Shown here: positions 5,757 through 6,501 of the stretch, one piece after another | Layout of the letters: each line of letters opens with the position of its first letter | Position numbering within the stretch: position 1 is the stretch's first letter | NCBI GenBank assembly: GCA_025455765.1 | Contig: JALOLX010000078.1 | Location: 1 to 6,501, forward strand | Source: Flavobacteriales bacterium | GTDB lineage: Bacteria; Bacteroidota; Bacteroidia; Flavobacteriales_F; PHOS-HE28 | Direction of reading: 5' to 3' | Length of the DNA: 6,501 bases | The notes under the pieces: generated by a model | Databases searched by the model: none | What the model was told of the DNA's origin: nothing | The model's input: the letters and a program-made list of their open reading frames with translations, nothing else | Position numbers and translations under genes: made by a program

Positions 5757-6501
5757 TCAGCCCAGGAACGCGTAGCGGTGGTCGGTGGGCGGCACGAAGT
5801 TCTCCTTGATGGTGCGCGCGTTCACCCAACGGATGAGGTTGAGGTAGCTGCCGGCCTTGTCGTTGGTGCCGCTGCCCCGCGCACCGCCGAAGGGTTGCTG
5901 GCCCACTACAGCACCCGTAGGCTTGTCGTTGATGTAGAAGTTGCCCGCTGCGTTACGGAGTGCGTCCGTAGCTTCCACAATGGCCTGCCGGTCCTGGCTG
6001 AATACCGCGCCGGTAAGGGCGTAAGGACTTGTGGAATCCACAAGCTTCAGGGTCTTCGCCCACTCGTTCTCGGGGTACACGTAGATGGTGAGCACGGGGC
6101 CAAAGATCTCCTCGCACATGGTGGTGCTCTTGGGGTCCTTCGTTACGGCCACGGTAGGCTCGATGAACCAGCCCACGCTCTTGTCGTACTTGCCGCCGGC
6201 GATGATCTGCACGTTCTTCTTGTCCTTCTTCAAGCCATCGATGTAGCTGGCGATCTTGTCGAAGGCCTTCTCGTCGATGACGGCGTTGATGAAGTTGCGG
6301 GTATCACGCGGATCGCCCATGCGGAAGCTGGCCAGGTCGGCAAGGAGCTCCTTCTTCACCGCAGGCCAGATGTTGGCCGGGATGTAGGCACGGCTGGCGG
6401 CACTGCACTTCTGGCCCTGGAACTCGAAGGCGCCACGGCTCAGTGCGGTGGCCACCTGCACCGGATCAGCGCTGGGGTGTGCGATCACGAAGTCCTTGCC
6501 A
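5757..6501 (-). CDS. pruA: Delta-1-pyrroline-5-carboxylate dehydrogenase (L-glutamate gamma-semialdehyde dehydrogenase), C-terminal part
   Basis: This enzyme oxidises L-glutamate gamma-semialdehyde to glutamate with NAD+, the last step of proline catabolism, in the cytoplasm. About 247 C-terminal residues are present, nearly half of the ~540 expected; the start is beyond the right edge. The visible part opens at GKDFVIAHPSADP and contains the catalytic cysteine in FQGQKCSAASRAYIP (Cys codon 6405-6407), the aldehyde dehydrogenase motif EEIFGPVLTIYVY, and the C-terminal signature NFYINDKPTGAVVGQQPFGGARGSGTNDKAG (shown here in parts: NFYINDKPTGAVVG, then QQPFGGARGSGTNDKAG). It ends ARTIKENFVPPTDHRYAFLG. 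The SGTNDKAGS stretch and the VPPTD tail separate P5C dehydrogenases from generic aldehyde dehydrogenases. The NAD-binding Rossmann region and catalytic glutamate lie out of view. The form looks monofunctional at this end. No proline dehydrogenase gene is within the window. Confidence 0.93.
   Translation of the reverse strand, partial: GKDFVIAHPSADPVQVATALSRGAFEFQGQKCSAASRAYIPANIWPAVKKELLADLASFRMGDPRDTRNFINAVIDEKAFDKIASYIDGLKKDKKNVQIIAGGKYDKSVGWFIEPTVAVTKDPKSTTMCEEIFGPVLTIYVYPENEWAKTLKLVDSTSPYALTGAVFSQDRQAIVEATDALRNAAGNFYINDKPTGAVVGQQPFGGARGSGTNDKAGSYLNLIRWVNARTIKENFVPPTDHRYAFLG

Noticed and set aside
1..6501. CRISPR array, tRNA/rRNA, insertion sequence or phage/defence genes
   Set aside because: No direct-repeat/spacer pattern, cloverleaf, transposase-like frame or terminal repeat was seen; genes cover nearly the whole window. 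The DUF349 repeats are protein-level and too diverged to be a DNA repeat array.

Overview
The window is most likely chromosomal DNA from a GC-rich member of the Bacteroidota. Three things point that way. The DUF349 repeat gene is preceded by a TAnnTTTG-type -7 box, as used by the primary sigma factor of this phylum. Shine-Dalgarno sequences are absent in front of every gene start. The gene complement also fits: a SpoIIE/PP2C phosphatase with a membrane sensor, a multi-repeat DUF349 protein, a CotH-like membrane-anchored protein and a PruA-type dehydrogenase. An exact genus cannot be read from the sequence.

Layout: positions 2-286 (+) hold the C-terminal end of an ABC transporter ATPase of the iron-complex/cobalamin type. 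A strong hairpin at 300-330 separates it from everything else, which lies on the minus strand. In minus-strand transcription order, the genes are the C-terminal half of a delta-1-pyrroline-5-carboxylate dehydrogenase (right edge to 5757), a membrane-bound SpoIIE/PP2C serine/threonine phosphatase (5686-4223), a DUF349 coiled-coil repeat protein (4147-2408), a divergent CotH-like single-pass membrane protein (2364-805) and the mechanosensitive channel MscL (760-350). Minus-strand gaps are only 43-75 bp, and no stretch longer than 300 bp lacks a gene.

How the genes relate: the minus-strand genes could be partly co-transcribed, but the products do not form an obvious single pathway. They cover proline catabolism, a sensor phosphatase, a cytoplasmic repeat protein, an envelope protein and osmotic safety-valve release. 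A promoter with an overlapping inverted repeat in front of the DUF349 gene suggests that DUF349, the CotH-like gene and mscL form a transcription unit of their own, ending at the hairpin at 300-330.

This looks like an ordinary core-genome region. I found no mobile element, CRISPR array, RNA gene or convincing new multi-gene system. The items most worth a second look are the CotH-like protein that appears to have lost its kinase residues, the operator-like palindrome on the DUF349 promoter, and the regular five-repeat architecture of the DUF349 protein.
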